A model generated the notes under the pieces. It saw only the letters and a program-made list of their open reading frames with translations. It was not told where the DNA came from and ran no database searches. A DNA stretch of 6,134 nt from Campylobacterales bacterium (GTDB taxonomy: Bacteria; Campylobacterota; Campylobacteria; Campylobacterales; Hydrogenimonadaceae). A program made the translations under genes and the position numbers. The DNA is taken from contig JALSPH010000273.1 in assembly GCA_026986055.1 (NCBI GenBank), forward strand, positions 1 to 6,134, given 5' to 3'. Each line of letters begins with the position of its first letter. Positions within the stretch are counted from its first letter, which is position 1. Shown here in pieces: positions 5,654 to 6,134 of the stretch.

Positions 5654-6134
5654 TCAGTCGAGGCGGTTTAGCATTCCAAGCAACTCCGGATCTATCCTGT
5701 AGCGCCGCTCCACGACCTCCTCGATCTCTTTCGTTTTATACTCGCCGTTCTCTATTACCATGACTCTGTTCGAGTTCTTGTACATCATAAGATGGTCTAC
5801 CGCTCGTACGGTAAATTCGAACGCCAGCATACGGTCGTTGACGGTTGGCGAACCTCCCCTTTGAATATGCCCCAAAACAGTAACCCTCGTCTCCATTCCT
5901 ATCTCATCTTCGAGCCATTTGGCGATCTCGTCTGTCATCTTCGTACCTTCGGAGACTATAGAGAGTATGTAGCTTCGCCCCTGAGCGATCTCTCTTTTTA
6001 GATGTTCTAGGGCTACACTCTTGTTAAAGTCGGCTTCGGGGATGATACATATCTCCGCCCCGCTGGTTATGGCGGAGACTGCGGCCAGATATCCGCACTC
6101 TCTTCCCATAACCTCGACGACGAAAGCGCGACTG
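5654..6134 (-). CDS. pfkA: 6-phosphofructokinase, C-terminal half (5' end outside window)
   Basis: The last 159 residues of a Pfk-family glycolytic enzyme, which phosphorylates fructose 6-phosphate to fructose 1,6-bisphosphate in the cytoplasm. The visible part opens with SRAFVVEVMGRECGYLA, which holds the substrate-binding arginine and MGR motif (E. coli R162 and M169-R171 by alignment). It continues with IVSEGT (E222 equivalent) and ETRVTVLGHIQRGGSP (R243, H249 and R252 equivalents). It ends with a normal-length C-terminus, so only the N-terminal half, including the P-loop-like ATP site and catalytic Asp, is missing. Because the residue that separates ATP-dependent from PPi-dependent enzymes (E. 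coli G104) is outside the window, the phosphoryl donor cannot be stated. In the effector site, the E. coli K211 and K213 positions read Gln and Arg. The stop is 57 bases before the CBM48 start, and all downstream genes run the same way. Confidence 0.95.
   Translation of the reverse strand, partial: SRAFVVEVMGRECGYLAAVSAITSGAEICIIPEADFNKSVALEHLKREIAQGRSYILSIVSEGTKMTDEIAKWLEDEIGMETRVTVLGHIQRGGSPTVNDRMLAFEFTVRAVDHLMMYKNSNRVMVIENGEYKTKEIEEVVERRYRIDPELLGMLNRLD

Noticed and set aside
5635..5657. Terminator hairpin just after the phosphofructokinase stop
   Set aside because: Only a 4-bp TGAG/CTCA pairing can be drawn, without a T-run, which is too weak to call.

Overview
The window is a compact, single-direction block. 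All five genes lie on the minus strand, so transcription runs from high to low coordinates, and together they describe intracellular alpha-glucan (glycogen or maltodextrin) and hexose-phosphate metabolism. In transcription order they are: the C-terminal half of 6-phosphofructokinase (5654-6134, cut by the window edge); a small stand-alone carbohydrate-binding protein of the CBM48/AMPK-beta type (5318-5596); an 844-residue fusion of a sugar-phosphate nucleotidyltransferase, a left-handed beta-helix and a phosphohexomutase-like region (2725-5259); a complete GH57 alpha-glucan hydrolase-type enzyme (705-2723); and the N-terminal third of a second, different GH57 enzyme of the 4-alpha-glucanotransferase type (1-694, cut by the window edge).

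The spacing suggests an operon. The last three genes are separated by 1 and 10 bases, and the larger gaps upstream are only about 57 bases each. The gap before the fusion gene contains a GC-rich hairpin, and the gap before the CBM gene contains a TATAAT box, so these are the two places where extra control could enter. No signal peptide or membrane segment is visible in any protein whose N-terminus is in the window, so the pathway looks cytoplasmic. A plausible reading is that the fusion protein makes or controls a sugar nucleotide, the CBM protein binds the polymer, the two GH57 enzymes cut and rearrange it, and phosphofructokinase passes the released hexose phosphate into glycolysis.

The most interesting point is the phosphohexomutase-like half of the fusion. 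It keeps the overall domain order, but every canonical active-site loop I can place (phosphoserine loop, metal loop, sugar loop, phosphate loop) is replaced, so it looks like a pseudo-mutase fused to an intact nucleotidyltransferase. A second candidate is the leader of that gene, whose hairpin loop carries a GGA 21 bases upstream of the GGA in the ribosome-binding site. This resembles the arrangement through which CsrA controls glycogen genes in other bacteria.

Organism: the heavy use of ATA, AGA and AGG codons, moderate GC and this gene content would fit a Campylobacterota chemolithotroph (for example the Sulfurovum or Hydrogenimonas side) or another thermophilic or deep-branching bacterium. 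This is a guess from style, not a determination. There is no gene-free stretch longer than 60 bases, and I see no RNA gene, mobile element, CRISPR array or phage feature.
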